Shown: piece by piece, positions 18,419 to 27,703 of the stretch
How positions within the stretch are numbered: position 1 is the stretch's first letter
Layout of the letters: each line of letters opens with the position of its first letter
DNA from: CAVTJL01 sp963828215
GTDB lineage: Bacteria; Pseudomonadota; Alphaproteobacteria; Geminicoccales; Geminicoccaceae
Direction of reading: 5' to 3'
Assembly: GCA_963828215.1 (NCBI GenBank)
Contig: CAWHFO010000080.1
Coordinates: forward strand, 1 to 64,000
Length of the DNA: 64,000 nt
Made by a program: the position numbers and the translations under genes
The notes under the pieces: generated by a model
Seen by the model: the letters and a program-made list of their open reading frames with translations, nothing else
The model's database searches: none
Told to the model about the DNA's origin: nothing

Positions 18419-18898
18419 TCAGCCGCGGACATGCAGCACGCAGACGAGCGTGAACAGGCGCCGGGCGGTGTCGTGGTCCATCTGCACGCGCGTCGCCAGC
18501 GCCTCCCTCAGCAACGCCGAGCCTTCATCATGGAGGCCGCGGCGGGCCATGTCGATCGCCTCGATCCGCGACGGGGTCGCGCCCTTGATCGCCTGGAAAT
18601 AGCTTTCGCAGATCATGAAATAGTCTTTGACGACACGCCGCAGGGGGCGGACCGCGAGCGCGATCTCGTGCCGCTCGCCGCCCTCGTCGGCGGCGACGTC
18701 CAGGACGAGCGTCGCGTCCCGCAGGGAAAGGCGGACGCGGTAGGGCCCGGACGGGCCGTCGACGATGTCGAAGCGGTTGTCCTCGAGAAGGTCGAAGATG
18801 GCGACGTTGCGCTCGTGCTCGACCTCGGGGCTCCAGCGGACGATGCTCTTCTGGTCGAGCTCGAGGGCGACCACGCGGTCGGTCCGCTCCTCGCTCAC
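18419..18898 (-). CDS. UPF0262 family protein
   Basis: A 159-residue conserved alphaproteobacterial protein of unknown function. Typical segments are RVVALELDQKSIVRWSPEVEHERNVAIFDLLEDN, then PYRVRLSLRD, a helix-rich DYFMICESYFQAI, and the end VQMDHDTARRLFTLVCVLHVRG. The start is the GTG at 18898, which overlaps the hisD stop as GTGA. The longer upstream frame is hisD sequence in another register. Confidence 0.92.
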   Translation of the reverse strand: MSEERTDRVVALELDQKSIVRWSPEVEHERNVAIFDLLEDNRFDIVDGPSGPYRVRLSLRDATLVLDVAADEGGERHEIALAVRPLRRVVKDYFMICESYFQAIKGATPSRIEAIDMARRGLHDEGSALLREALATRVQMDHDTARRLFTLVCVLHVRG

Positions 18899-20196
18899 GC
18901 CGGCCGCCCCAGCCGCCGCTCGACGGCGAGCGCATGGGCCTCGAGGCCCTCGGCGCGCGCCAGGGTCGCCGCCGCCGGGGCCAATCGTGAGAAGCTCAGC
19001 GGCGTCGCAGCCCAGGAACGTCGTCCGCTTCATGAAGTCCTGCACGCCCAGGCCCGAGGCGAAGCGCGCGCTCCGGCTGGTCGGCAAGCACATGGTTGGG
19101 CCCGCCCACATAGTCGCCGATCACCTCGGGCGTGAAGGGGCCGAGGAAGATGGCGCCGGCGTGGCGGATGCGGCGGGCCAGAGGCTCTGGGTCGGCGACG
19201 AGCAGCTCGAGATGCTCCGGGGCCAGACGGTCGATGAGCGGCAGGGCGGCCTCGAGCGAGGGGACGAGGATCAGTGCTCCTTCGCGCTCCCAGCTGGCGC
19301 GGGCGATCCCGGCCCGCCCGAGCGTCCGGAGCTGGCGATCGACCTCGGCCGCCACGCGGTCGGCGAGACCCCTGTCGTCCGTGACGAAGAATCGCCTGGG
19401 CGCGCTCGTCGTGCTCGGCCTGGGAGAGGAGGTCGGCGGCGATCCAGGCCGGATCGGCGCCGGCGTCGGCAACGACGAGAATCTCCGAGGGGCCGGCGAT
19501 CATGTCGATCCCGACGCGACCGAATACCTGGCGCTTGGCCTCGGCGACGTAGGCGTTGCCGGGGCCGACGATCTTGTCGACCGCGGCGATGGTGGCCGTG
19601 CCGTAGGCCAGCGCCGCGATCGCCTGCGCCCCGCCCACCCGATAGATCTCGTCGACGCCGGCGATGTGGGCGGCCGCCAGGACGAGCGGATTGACGTCGC
19701 CATCCGGCGTCGGCGCCACCATCGCCACGCGCCCGCAGCCGGCCACCTTGGCCGGGATCGCGTTCATCAGAACGGAGCTGGGATAGGCGGCGGTGCCGCC
19801 CGGCACGTAGAGGCCGACCGCATCGACCGGCCGCCAGCGGAGGCCGAGGCGGACGCCCTGATCGTCCCGATAGTCGAGATCGGCCGGGAGCTGGCGCTCG
19901 TGGAAGGCGCGGATCCGGCCGGCGGCCAGCTCGAGCGCCGCCAGCTCGGCACGGCCGCAGGCGGCAAGGGCGGCGGCGACCGCCTCCTCGCCGATCCGGA
20001 GCTGCCTGGGCTCGAGGTCGAGGCGGTCGAAGCGCGCCGTCAGCCGGACGAGGGCAGAGTCGCCCTCGGCCCGTACCTCGTCGAGGATGGCGCGCACGGC
20101 GTCCCGCACGTCGGCCGACTCCTCGCGCCGGCGCTCGACGAGCGCCTCGAAGGCAGCGGCGAAGCCCGGGTCCCGCTGGTCAAGCCGGCTCGCCAT
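18895..20196 (-). CDS. hisD: histidinol dehydrogenase (three frameshifts)
   Basis: Zinc enzyme making L-histidine from L-histidinol in two NAD-dependent steps. Recognisable segments: RWRPVDAVGLYVPGGTAAYPSSVLMNAIPAKVAG, the signature IDMIAGPSEILVVAD, LLSQAEHDERAQAIL, LAPEHLEL, GDYVGGPNHVL and GVQDFMKRTTF. Single extra bases near 19386, 19086 and 18985 break the frame. Removing each gives a continuous 433-residue protein ending ...AERRLGRPA-like and overlapping the UPF0262 start by 4 bases. It lies apart from other his genes, as in many alphaproteobacteria. Confidence 0.9.
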
Positions 20197-20665
20197 ACGA
20201 CTCCGTCCAGCCGGGCAGCTGCGTGGCGAAGTGATCGCAGGGCGTCACGCGGCAGGGCTCCGGCTCGCCGAAATCGTCCATCCGGCAGGCGATGGCGTTG
20301 GTGCGGAGCTGGATCTGGGCCTCCCCCTCGAAGACCAGGTCGACATGAATGAGGTGGCTCTTGCCGGGCTCGGTCGCGATGGTGAGCAGGCCCAGCTCCT
20401 TCTCGGGGCTGGAGGTGTCGAGGCCGCGGTACTTGACCTCCTCGATGCCGTCCAGGACGAGCGCGGCCATGCACTCGGTCAGGCCCTCGCAGGACTGCGG
20501 GTCGGCCTGGAGCTCGCGGCGGTAGCGCCGGAAGGCGCAGACGAAGCGCCGCTGGTCCTTCAGGTAGACCATCTCGCGCAGCGGGATGCGGGCGTCCTGG
20601 AGGCAGGCCGCGATGACGGCCAGATCCTCGACGTCGGTTGCCTTCAAGCGCAGCTTGTCGCCCAT
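20180..20665 (-). CDS. DUF2948 family protein
   Basis: Conserved alphaproteobacterial protein of 161 residues and unknown function. Typical start LRLKATDVEDLAVIAACLQDA and core KDQRRFVCAFRRYR, then the end GEAQIQLRTNAIACRMDDFG. It overlaps hisD by 17 bases and follows murA by 31, its standard place between murA and hisD. Confidence 0.93.
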   Translation of the reverse strand: MGDKLRLKATDVEDLAVIAACLQDARIPLREMVYLKDQRRFVCAFRRYRRELQADPQSCEGLTECMAALVLDGIEEVKYRGLDTSSPEKELGLLTIATEPGKSHLIHVDLVFEGEAQIQLRTNAIACRMDDFGEPEPCRVTPCDHFATQLPGWTESYGEPA

Positions 20666-20696
20666 CGCCCCTCTCCTCGCCTGCTCTCCGGGGCGC

Positions 20697-21963
<1,267 letters not shown>

Positions 21964-22000
21964 GCTGCTCCCAATCGGCCGCTGCGCCAGGCCAGGACGG

Positions 22001-22555
22001 TCAGAGGCGCGGCAGGGTCACGCCGCGCTGGCCCATATATTTGCCCTTGCGGTCGGCATAGGACACCTCGGGCGGCGACGAGCCCTGAAGAAAAAGAAAC
22101 TGACAAAGGCCCTCGTTGGCGTAGACGCGCGCCGGCAGCGGCGTGCTGTTCGAGATCTCGAGGGTGACGTGGCCCTCCCACTCCGGCTCGAGCGGCGTGA
22201 CGTTCACGATCATGCCGCAGCGGGCATAGGTGCTCTTGCCGAGGCAGATCACCAGGATGTCGCGGGGGATGCGGAAATACTCGACCGTCCGGGCGAGCGC
22301 GAAACTGTTGGGCGGGATCACGCAGCTCTCGCCATGGCGCTCGACGAAGCTCTGCGCCGAGAAGTTCTTGGGGTCGACGATGGCGTTGTCGACATTGGTG
22401 AAAAGCTTGAACTCGGGGGCGACGCGGGCGTCGTAGCCATAGGAGGAGAGCCCGTAGCTGATGACGCCCTCGCGCGTCTGCCGGTCGACGAACGGCTCGA
22501 TCATGCCCTCCTCGAGCGCCATCCTGCGGATCCAGTGATCGGGCATGATCGACAT
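22001..22555 (-). CDS. dcd: dCTP deaminase
   Basis: Deaminates dCTP to dUTP for thymidylate synthesis. Intact 184-residue trimeric dUTPase-fold enzyme. Motifs: SYGLSSYGYDARV, FALARTVEYFRIPRDILVICLGKSTYARCG with the catalytic-region Arg, and LEISN with the catalytic Glu. It ends in the usual KYMGQRG tail. It follows murA's upstream side by 37 bases on the same strand. Confidence 0.96.
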   Translation of the reverse strand: MSIMPDHWIRRMALEEGMIEPFVDRQTREGVISYGLSSYGYDARVAPEFKLFTNVDNAIVDPKNFSAQSFVERHGESCVIPPNSFALARTVEYFRIPRDILVICLGKSTYARCGMIVNVTPLEPEWEGHVTLEISNSTPLPARVYANEGLCQFLFLQGSSPPEVSYADRKGKYMGQRGVTLPRL

Positions 22556-22622
22556 GCGACGGGGATGTCCCAGGCAGCTTTTTTCGCCTCGGGGGCCTAT
22601 GTAGGCGATCCCCTGCCCCGGC

Positions 22623-22808
22623 TCAACCGCGGCGCGGACGCTCGGGCGGCTCGGCCGTCCCGGCCTCGCGGGCGCGGGCCTGGTCCTTGCGCCGGCGCAG
22701 ATTCTCGCGCAGCCGGGCGGCCAGCTCCGCCGCCCGATCCTCCTTCGACCGCTTCGGGTGCCGCGGCCGCTTCCCTCCGTCGCCGGGCCCGTCGGGGCGC
22801 TCGTCCAT
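22623..22808 (-). CDS. small basic hypothetical protein
   Basis: A 61-residue protein, MDERPDGPGDGGKRPRHPKRSKEDR then a helix AAELAARLRENLRRRKDQARAR and a short tail. The start was set at the ATG at 22808, with a GAGGAG-type site upstream. Similar short, Lys/Arg-rich proteins ending in a RENLRRRK-type helix occur widely in alphaproteobacteria without known function. It is the last minus-strand gene before the tRNA island. Confidence 0.55.
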   Translation of the reverse strand: MDERPDGPGDGGKRPRHPKRSKEDRAAELAARLRENLRRRKDQARAREAGTAEPPERPRRG

Positions 22809-22893
22809 GCCCGCCTGCTCCTCGGCTTGCGTCCGCCGATACCCTATGGCATCTACCACCCGCCCCGTGCATCGGTCACCCCGCACGGCGCCC

Positions 22894-22969
<76 letters not shown>

Positions 22970-23460
22970 ATCAAATCGAGGACTTGGGGGCACCTGGTGG
23001 TCGCGGATACGGCCCTGGGTGGCCTTGGGGCGGCGGTCCGCACGGCCTTAGCCTCCGGAGGCGGTGAGATAGTCGGTCTGGGCTGGCCGACTGGCCGGGG
23101 AGCCCGCTCGGGCAGCTCAGAGAGCGCAGCCCCAATTCTTCCTGGCAGCATCTTTTCCGTTCGCTCGGAGTCACGGTGGTGTGCGGGGGCTGCCGCCCGG
23201 CGGCGTGAGTCGACCCTTGGCTCCTGCGCGCCTGACGGCCCGATCGGATGCGCTCCAGCGGAGCCCAAGCGAGTGCCGCCTGGCGACCGCGGGACGGCAA
23301 GCGAGCCCACGGGACATGTGTGGAACGTCACAGCCGCGAGGCGTCCGGCGGCTGTAGGCTCAGGGCGCCTCGCCTGGGGACGAGCCGCTCCAAAGCCGAC
23401 CATCCCCGGGCACGCGACCGGCACATCCTGAACGAGCATGCCAAAGGCCCGGAGGAAACC
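22970..23460 (+). other. intergenic region between tRNA-Thr and zincin gene 1
   Basis: 491 bases without a convincing gene. The last 145 bases hold the CRP-like promoter module (listed separately) and a stretch conserved with the corresponding region of copy 2. The first 340 bases show no recognisable feature. Confidence 0.5.
23317..23360 (+). promoter_or_regulatory. CRP/FNR-like operator plus -10-like box, zincin gene 1
   Basis: TGTGTGGAACGTCACA (23317-23332) matches TGTGA-N6-TCACA with one change. Exactly 20 nt later is TGTAGGCT (23353-23360), a possible extended -10. Spacing would put the operator near -41/-42, a class II activator position. The same layout precedes the second zincin gene and the Big_9 gene on the other strand. 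Confidence 0.6.
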
Positions 23461-23961
23461 ATGACAACGTACAGCGTGAAGCTCGTCGACCATCGCGGTT
23501 CGAGCCGTGCCGAAGCGACGGCGATCTGTGCCAGCATTGCGCGCGTGCTGGGGCTGGCCTTCGTCGGCACGAGCGACGCCATCAGCGCGGCGTGGGGGGC
23601 CGCCAACGGCAACGACGATCTCGTGGTGCATTTCGTCGAGGATATCGCGCATTCCTATCTCAAGCGGACCTGGCCCGCCATGAGGGTCGATCCGAACGCC
23701 GGCGGGCACACGCATGTGCATGGCTCTGTTTCGGGGACCGAGCTCTATCGAACCACGCCCAGAGGGCCGATACCGTTGCGCCGCTACGGTGCGCTCGCCT
23801 TCCACGAAGCGCTGCACAACCTCTTTCCGCAGCGGGGCGACCAGCATACCGCCTTCGGCGGGGGCATAGCGGCTGCCAACATTCCCGACATGGACCCCAA
23901 TGACGACAACAAGGCCTTCCTCCGCCAGGGGTTCTCGGTGCGTACACGCCAGCTGCTGTAG
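23461..23961 (+). CDS. zincin-like HExxH protein, copy 1
   Basis: A 166-residue protein of no family I can name. It has the zinc-metalloprotease core FHEALHN (HEALH at residues 115-119) followed by G-D-Q-H with a His at 129. This recalls the metzincin HExxHxxGxxH motif with four extra residues before the Gly; whether His129 is the third ligand is inference. N-terminal half: YSVKLVDHRGSSRAEATAICA, a mixed alpha/beta region, then HVHGSVSGTELYR. No signal peptide or membrane segment. It has a strong GGAGG site and a CRP-like operator upstream. It differs from copy 2 at only 14 of 166 positions. Convergent with a Big_9 gene across a hairpin. Confidence 0.85.
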   Translation: MTTYSVKLVDHRGSSRAEATAICASIARVLGLAFVGTSDAISAAWGAANGNDDLVVHFVEDIAHSYLKRTWPAMRVDPNAGGHTHVHGSVSGTELYRTTPRGPIPLRRYGALAFHEALHNLFPQRGDQHTAFGGGIAAANIPDMDPNDDNKAFLRQGFSVRTRQLL

Positions 23962-23989
23962 GAAGCGCACCGCGCGTCGCCGAGCCGGC

Positions 23990-24017
23990 GGGTGACGAGC
24001 CTCGGGCCTCGTCACCC
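23990..24017. terminator. strong hairpin between convergent zincin and Big_9 sequences
   Basis: Perfect 10-bp stem GGGTGACGAG / CTCGTCACCC with an 8-base loop, 28 bases after the zincin stop. There is no T-run, so any termination would be structural or bidirectional. A shorter version (GTGACGA/TCGTCAT) is kept after copy 2 at 26138-26161. Confidence 0.55.
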
Positions 24018-24026
24018 AGGCCATCG

Positions 24027-24150
24027 GGCTTCGTGCCATGGTGCAGGACAGGCTCAAGTGCCGGAGCTAGAGCCCAGGGTGGCACGGCGTTCAGATCAGC
24101 GGCTGTCAGGCTCGTGTAGCCCTTGACCGTCACCGTGCCCGTGAAGGTCA
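24027..24150 (-). pseudogene. orphan C-terminal fragment of a Big_9/EF-hand protein (fragment A)
   Basis: Reads VTVKGYTSLTAADLNA and a degraded tail in the minus direction, matching the last 40 residues of the full gene at 24284-25069 (there VTVKGHTSLTAADLNTTAPW). It stops abruptly at the family's FTGT strand, with no upstream domain. It lies immediately beyond the full-length copy's own stop, so the tail is present twice in tandem. Confidence 0.8.
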
Positions 24151-24283
24151 TCTTATCAGCACCATTTCCTCGGGCGCTCGGCTCGAAGGGTGCCGCGCAG
24201 CGGTCGGGCCTCGGACTCGTGAGGCCGAAGAGGCGCGGCCAGCAGGGCGGCACCCCGGCAAGCCCGATGTTTCGCCTCGTGGA

Positions 24284-25069
24284 CTATCCCACCGCGGCTT
24301 CGTGTCCGTGGTGCACGACATGCTCCAGCGCCGGAGCGGGAGCCCAGGGTGCTGTCGTGTTCAGGTCTGCGGCGGTCAGGCTCGTGTGCCCCTTGACCGT
24401 CACCGTGCCGGTGAAGGTCACCTCGTTGCCGGGCCCCGGCGGCCCGTTGCCCGAGATGGTCGAGCCCAGATCGAGCGTGATGCTGTGGCCGTGAACCTCG
24501 ACGTTGCCGCCATCGTTCGCGTCCAGGATGCCGTTGCGGTCCGTGTCGAGGCTGTTCATCAGATCGAGGCTGCTGTGGCTGAAGGCCTGGCGGTTGAGCT
24601 CGCCCGCGTCATGGTAGTCGATCACGTCGCCATGGCCGAAGCCGAGGATGACGTCGTGGCCCAGGTCGACGACGGCGTGCGTCGGGTCGTAGTCGAAGAA
24701 CGAGAAATGCTCGTTGAACGTGTCCGGTCCCGGCGTCGCGATCCAGAAATCGCTGCCCGGGCCGCTGTCGAAGGTGTGGCCCGACCCCGTGAGGAGCAGC
24801 CCGACCAGCCCTTGGGCGGTGCCACCGTGCCCGTCGTCGACGAGATAGCGCAGGTGGTCGACGCCGCGATAGCCGGGGTCGGGGGTGTAGAGCAACGACC
24901 CGTCGAGGATCTCGGCTTGTCCGTGCCTGGGCTCCTTCAGGATGCCCGCGAGGCTGAGCGTGTCGCCGTCCCGGTCGGTGTCGTTGGCCAGAACGTCGAT
25001 GGTGGTGGCCTCTCCACCCGAGACAGCGGCGAAATCCGGCACTGCATGCGGCTGGTGGTTCGTGGACAT
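24284..25069 (-). CDS. Big_9 (cadherin-like)/EF-hand protein, copy 1
   Basis: A 261-residue protein. Residues about 10-93 form a bacterial Ig/cadherin-like domain with the hallmark DVLANDTDRDGDTLSL and LLYTPDPGYRGVDHLRYLVDDGHGG. Residues 115-160 are Asp/His/Gly-rich. An EF-hand-type loop DTDRNGILDAND sits at 175-186. The last 70 residues (VEVHGHSITLDL, FTGTVTVKGHTSLTAADL) resemble the tail of RTX/type I secretion targets of alphaproteobacteria. There is no N-terminal signal, which fits type I export, but no ABC/HlyD exporter is in the island. A calcium-dependent adhesive or extracellular role is inference. The promoter carries a CRP-like site. Confidence 0.8.
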   Translation of the reverse strand: MSTNHQPHAVPDFAAVSGGEATTIDVLANDTDRDGDTLSLAGILKEPRHGQAEILDGSLLYTPDPGYRGVDHLRYLVDDGHGGTAQGLVGLLLTGSGHTFDSGPGSDFWIATPGPDTFNEHFSFFDYDPTHAVVDLGHDVILGFGHGDVIDYHDAGELNRQAFSHSSLDLMNSLDTDRNGILDANDGGNVEVHGHSITLDLGSTISGNGPPGPGNEVTFTGTVTVKGHTSLTAADLNTTAPWAPAPALEHVVHHGHEAAVG

Positions 25070-25103
25070 CGCGTTTGCTCCTCCTGCGCCAGAGAGGGAA
25101 GCG

Positions 25104-25147
25104 ATGCTACACCAGGAGCGGTGGAACGGGTTGTGATAAATGGCACA
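25104..25147 (-). promoter_or_regulatory. CRP/FNR-like operator plus -10-like box, Big_9 gene copy 1
   Basis: On the minus strand TGTGCCATTTATCACA (25147-25132) fits TGTGN-N6-TCACA. After exactly 20 nt comes TGTAGCAT (25111-25104). The start codon lies 35 bases further on. Same order and spacing as both zincin promoters. Confidence 0.6.
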
Positions 25148-25175
25148 CGGCGGGCGAGCGCGGCATATCCCGCCC

Positions 25176-25247
25176 GCTGCCGTGGCTCAGCCGGTAGAGC
25201 GCGTCCTGGGTCGAGCGAGGTCGTCGCTTCGGTTCCTATCGTCCGTA
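25176..25247 (+). pseudogene. decayed tRNA-Thr copy
   Basis: About 72 nt aligned to the intact tRNA-Thr. The 5' half (GCTGCCGTGGCTCAGCCGG, then TAGAGCG) is well kept. The anticodon stem no longer pairs (CGTCC against AGCGA), the anticodon is lost, and the 3' acceptor reads CGTCCGTA instead of CGGCAGCACCA. Not a functional tRNA. Confidence 0.85.
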
Positions 25248-25605
25248 TTTTTCCTCTTCAAGTGTTCCGACCGTCGAGTCTTGCGCAGGGGACGGCCGGG
25301 TTGGACGCAGCCTTGCAGAGCTTCCGCACCTTCCACCACGAGCCGGCAGCGACCCCACGGGAATTGTGAGCAACATCACAGCTCCCGGGCGTCCGGCGCC
25401 TGTAGGGTCAGTGCTGCCTCGCCTCGGGACGATCCGGATGCCTGCGGCTCGCGCCGGAGACATGCAAGTGGCGGACGCCCTGATCGGGTCGACGTCGCTC
25501 TGGATGCCACGACCTGCGCTCTCGTCGAGCTCCGGCAAGGCCGACCCTTCCAGGGCGTGCGACCCGCATGCCTGACATGAGCATGCCGAAGGCCCGGAGG
25601 AAACC
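25248..25605 (+). other. upstream region of zincin gene 2
   Basis: 358 bases without a convincing gene. It contains the CRP-like promoter module. Relative to copy 1 there are about 97 extra bases between the operator and the start codon. The last 35 bases before the ATG, including GGAGG, are nearly identical to copy 1. Confidence 0.5.
25365..25408 (+). promoter_or_regulatory. CRP/FNR-like operator plus -10-like box, zincin gene 2
   Basis: TGTGAGCAACATCACA (25365-25380) is a perfect TGTGA-N6-TCACA. Exactly 20 nt later is TGTAGGGT (25401-25408). This is the best match of the three related promoters in the island. Confidence 0.7.
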
Positions 25606-26106
25606 ATGACAACGTACAGCGTGAAGCTCGTCGATCATCGCAATTCGAGCCGTGCCGAGACGACGGCGATCTGTGCCAGCGTGGCGCACGTGATGGGGCT
25701 GGCCTTCGTCGGCACCCAGGACGGCATCAGCGCGGCATGGGGCACCGCCAACGCCAACGATGATCTCGTGCTGCATTTCGTCGAGGATGTCGCCCACTCC
25801 TACCTGAAGCGGACCTGGCCCGCCATGAGGGTCGATCCGAACGCCGGCGGGCACACGCATGTGCACGGCTCGGTCTCGGGGACCGAGCTCTACCGAACCA
25901 CGCCCAGAGGGCCGATCACCCTGCGCCGCTACGGGGCACTCGCCTTCCACGAAGCGTTGCACAATCTCTTTCCGAACCGGGGCGACCAGCACACCGCCTT
26001 CGGCGGGGGCATAGCGGCCGCCAACATTCCCGACATGAACCCCAATGACGACAACAAGGCGTTCCTCCGCCAGGGGTTCTCGGTGCGCACACGCCAGCTG
26101 CTGTAA
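25606..26106 (+). CDS. zincin-like HExxH protein, copy 2
   Basis: A 166-residue paralogue of the gene at 23461, with 14 substitutions. Most are in the first 65 residues, and residues 63-104 are identical. The putative zinc site FHEALHN (115-119) and G-D-Q-H (His129) are unchanged. Conservation of the reading frame, motif, ribosome site and operator, against decay of the flanking tRNA copies, argues that both zincins are under selection. No partner gene remains full length beside this copy, only a 3' Big_9 fragment. Function unknown. Confidence 0.85.
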   Translation: MTTYSVKLVDHRNSSRAETTAICASVAHVMGLAFVGTQDGISAAWGTANANDDLVLHFVEDVAHSYLKRTWPAMRVDPNAGGHTHVHGSVSGTELYRTTPRGPITLRRYGALAFHEALHNLFPNRGDQHTAFGGGIAAANIPDMNPNDDNKAFLRQGFSVRTRQLL

Positions 26107-26173
26107 GAAGCGCACCGTGCGTCGCCGAGCCCGGGGCGTGACGAGGCCCGGGCGTCGTCATGCAGGCCATCTG

Positions 26174-26308
26174 GGCTTCGTGCTTGCGGTACACGACATC
26201 GGCGGCCGTCAGGCTCGTGTGCCCCTTGACCGTCACCGTGCCGGTGAAGGTCACCTCGTTGCCGGGCCCCGGCGGCCCGCCGCCCGAGATGGTCGCACCG
26301 AGATCGAG
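26174..26308 (-). pseudogene. orphan C-terminal fragment of a Big_9/EF-hand protein (fragment B)
   Basis: Minus-strand match to the end of the full gene (FTGTVTVKGHTSLTAAD, and upstream the GPPGPGNEVT region), with an internal deletion of about 65 bases that removes the last residues. It breaks off inside the coding sequence at about 26308. It lies after zincin copy 2 exactly as fragment A lies after copy 1. Confidence 0.8.
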
Positions 26309-26468
26309 TGGGGATGGCGGTCAATCGCAAGCACCAGGAGCCGTCATTCCTGGAGCTCCCGACTTCGTCCTGCTCGACATGGCAAAATATTTGCCTGTCG
26401 TCGTCATCTCCTTGTCTTGCGGATGGAGTTGGCCCTCGGTGCGGGGAGGGAGGGCGCCAATGGCTGTC

Positions 26469-26544
26469 GCTGCCATAGCTCAGTCGGTAGAGGGCATCCT
26501 TGGCGGGGATGAGGTCGTAGGTTCGATCGCCCTCGGCAGCACCA
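26469..26544 (+). pseudogene. tRNA-Thr-derived copy with anticodon GGC
   Basis: 76 nt including CCA. The acceptor has one A-C mismatch, and the D stem is broken (GCTC/GAGG). The anticodon stem CATCC/GGATG is intact, but the loop reads TTGGCGG, giving GGC (Ala) instead of GGT. The T stem GTAGG/GCCCT does not pair. Most likely non-functional. Confidence 0.8.
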
Positions 26545-26582
26545 CCGCGCCATAGCGGCAAGACATCCGGCTCCTCCGCGCC

Positions 26583-27466
26583 TCAGTCGACCCGGTAGGC
26601 GTCGAGTGTGCCCTCGTTCATCATCGGGATGAGCACCTCGTTCCTGTTGGGGCCGGTGCCGAGGTCGGCGCTGCCCGGCTTCAGGGACATCAGCTTCGTG
26701 GCCTTGCCGTCGGGCGTGACGTGGAAAGGACGCCCTTCATCCAGTCGGTGACGAGGTAGCCGCCCTTGCCGTCGGGGACGACGCCGTCGAGATTCCCCAC
26801 CGGCGTCGGATCGCCCATGTCGGCCACCGCCTTCTTGGCCGGATCGACCACGAGCATGTGCCCCGGGACCTTCGTCGAGAAGTCCGCCGCCATGACGCCC
26901 CAGGAGCCGACCGCGATGCGGCCGTCCTCCAGCACCAGGAGCCCGTTCGGGTTCGCCAGGGTCTCGTCGTTCAGCACCATCGAGATCTTGCCGTCCTCGA
27001 CGACCCAGATGCTGTTGGTGACCATATCCGAGACATACACCCGGCCGTTCCTGTCGGCGGCGACGTCGTTGAGGAATTTCGCGCCCGGCGCCTCGTAGCG
27101 CTCTTTGATCGTTTCCGTGGCGATGTCGATCACGACGACCTTGTCCACATCGGCGGCGTAGAGCAGCTCTCCCACGACGACGAGGCCTGTGGGCGAATCG
27201 AGCCCCTTGACCCATTCGAGGGCGATCATCTTGCCGTCCGGCCCGATCTTCGAGACGAAGCCGTTGCCATCCTTGTCCATCGGATTGCCGTTGATGTTCG
27301 AGACATAGATGGCGTTGGAGGCGGAGTCGAAAACGGCCAATTCCGGATTCTTCAGTCCACTTGCCTCCCAGAGCTTGGTCGGCTCGCCTGCCGAGACGAT
27401 CCCATATGACAGGAAAGTCACTGTAGCAGTCGTCATGAGCAGCCGTGCGATGTAAGTAGGCTTCAC
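26583..27466 (-). CDS. periplasmic beta-propeller protein (SMP-30/gluconolactonase-like), one frameshift
   Basis: About 294 residues with an N-terminal signal peptide (MKPTYIARLLMTTATVTFLSYG, IVSAG). The mature part is built of repeated propeller blades: NPELAVFDSASNAIYVSNING, DSPTGLVVVGELLYAADVDKVVVID, KFLNDVAADRNGRVYVSDMVTNSI, NPNGLLVLEDGRIAVGSWG and NLDGVVPDGKGGYLVTDW. A missing T near 26727 moves the last blade (FHVTPDGKATKLMSL ... NEVLIPMMNEGTLDAYRVD) to another frame. Binding role or enzymatic activity unknown. Divergent from the MarR-GNAT gene. Confidence 0.82.
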
Positions 27467-27703
27467 GCCCCTTCTCCCGTTACTTTATTGCCCATTCCGG
27501 CAACATTAGACCATGCTCTCCTTTGTCGATGAGCACAAGAAGGATCATCCCGCATATACTTATGGGTGTCCAAGGCGCTCGACAATCTCTCTTTGTGGCG
27601 GTTCTTTCGGCGCGACGCAGCGGGGTTATGGGTGACAGTGTGTACATGCTTTCGGCACTGAGTTATATGCCTGGACGCATGGATCGCCGCTTGGAGAACG
27701 CGC

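Noticed and set aside
25176..25247. Second functional tRNA-Thr
   Set aside because: The anticodon stem and the acceptor 3' side do not pair, and CCA is absent.
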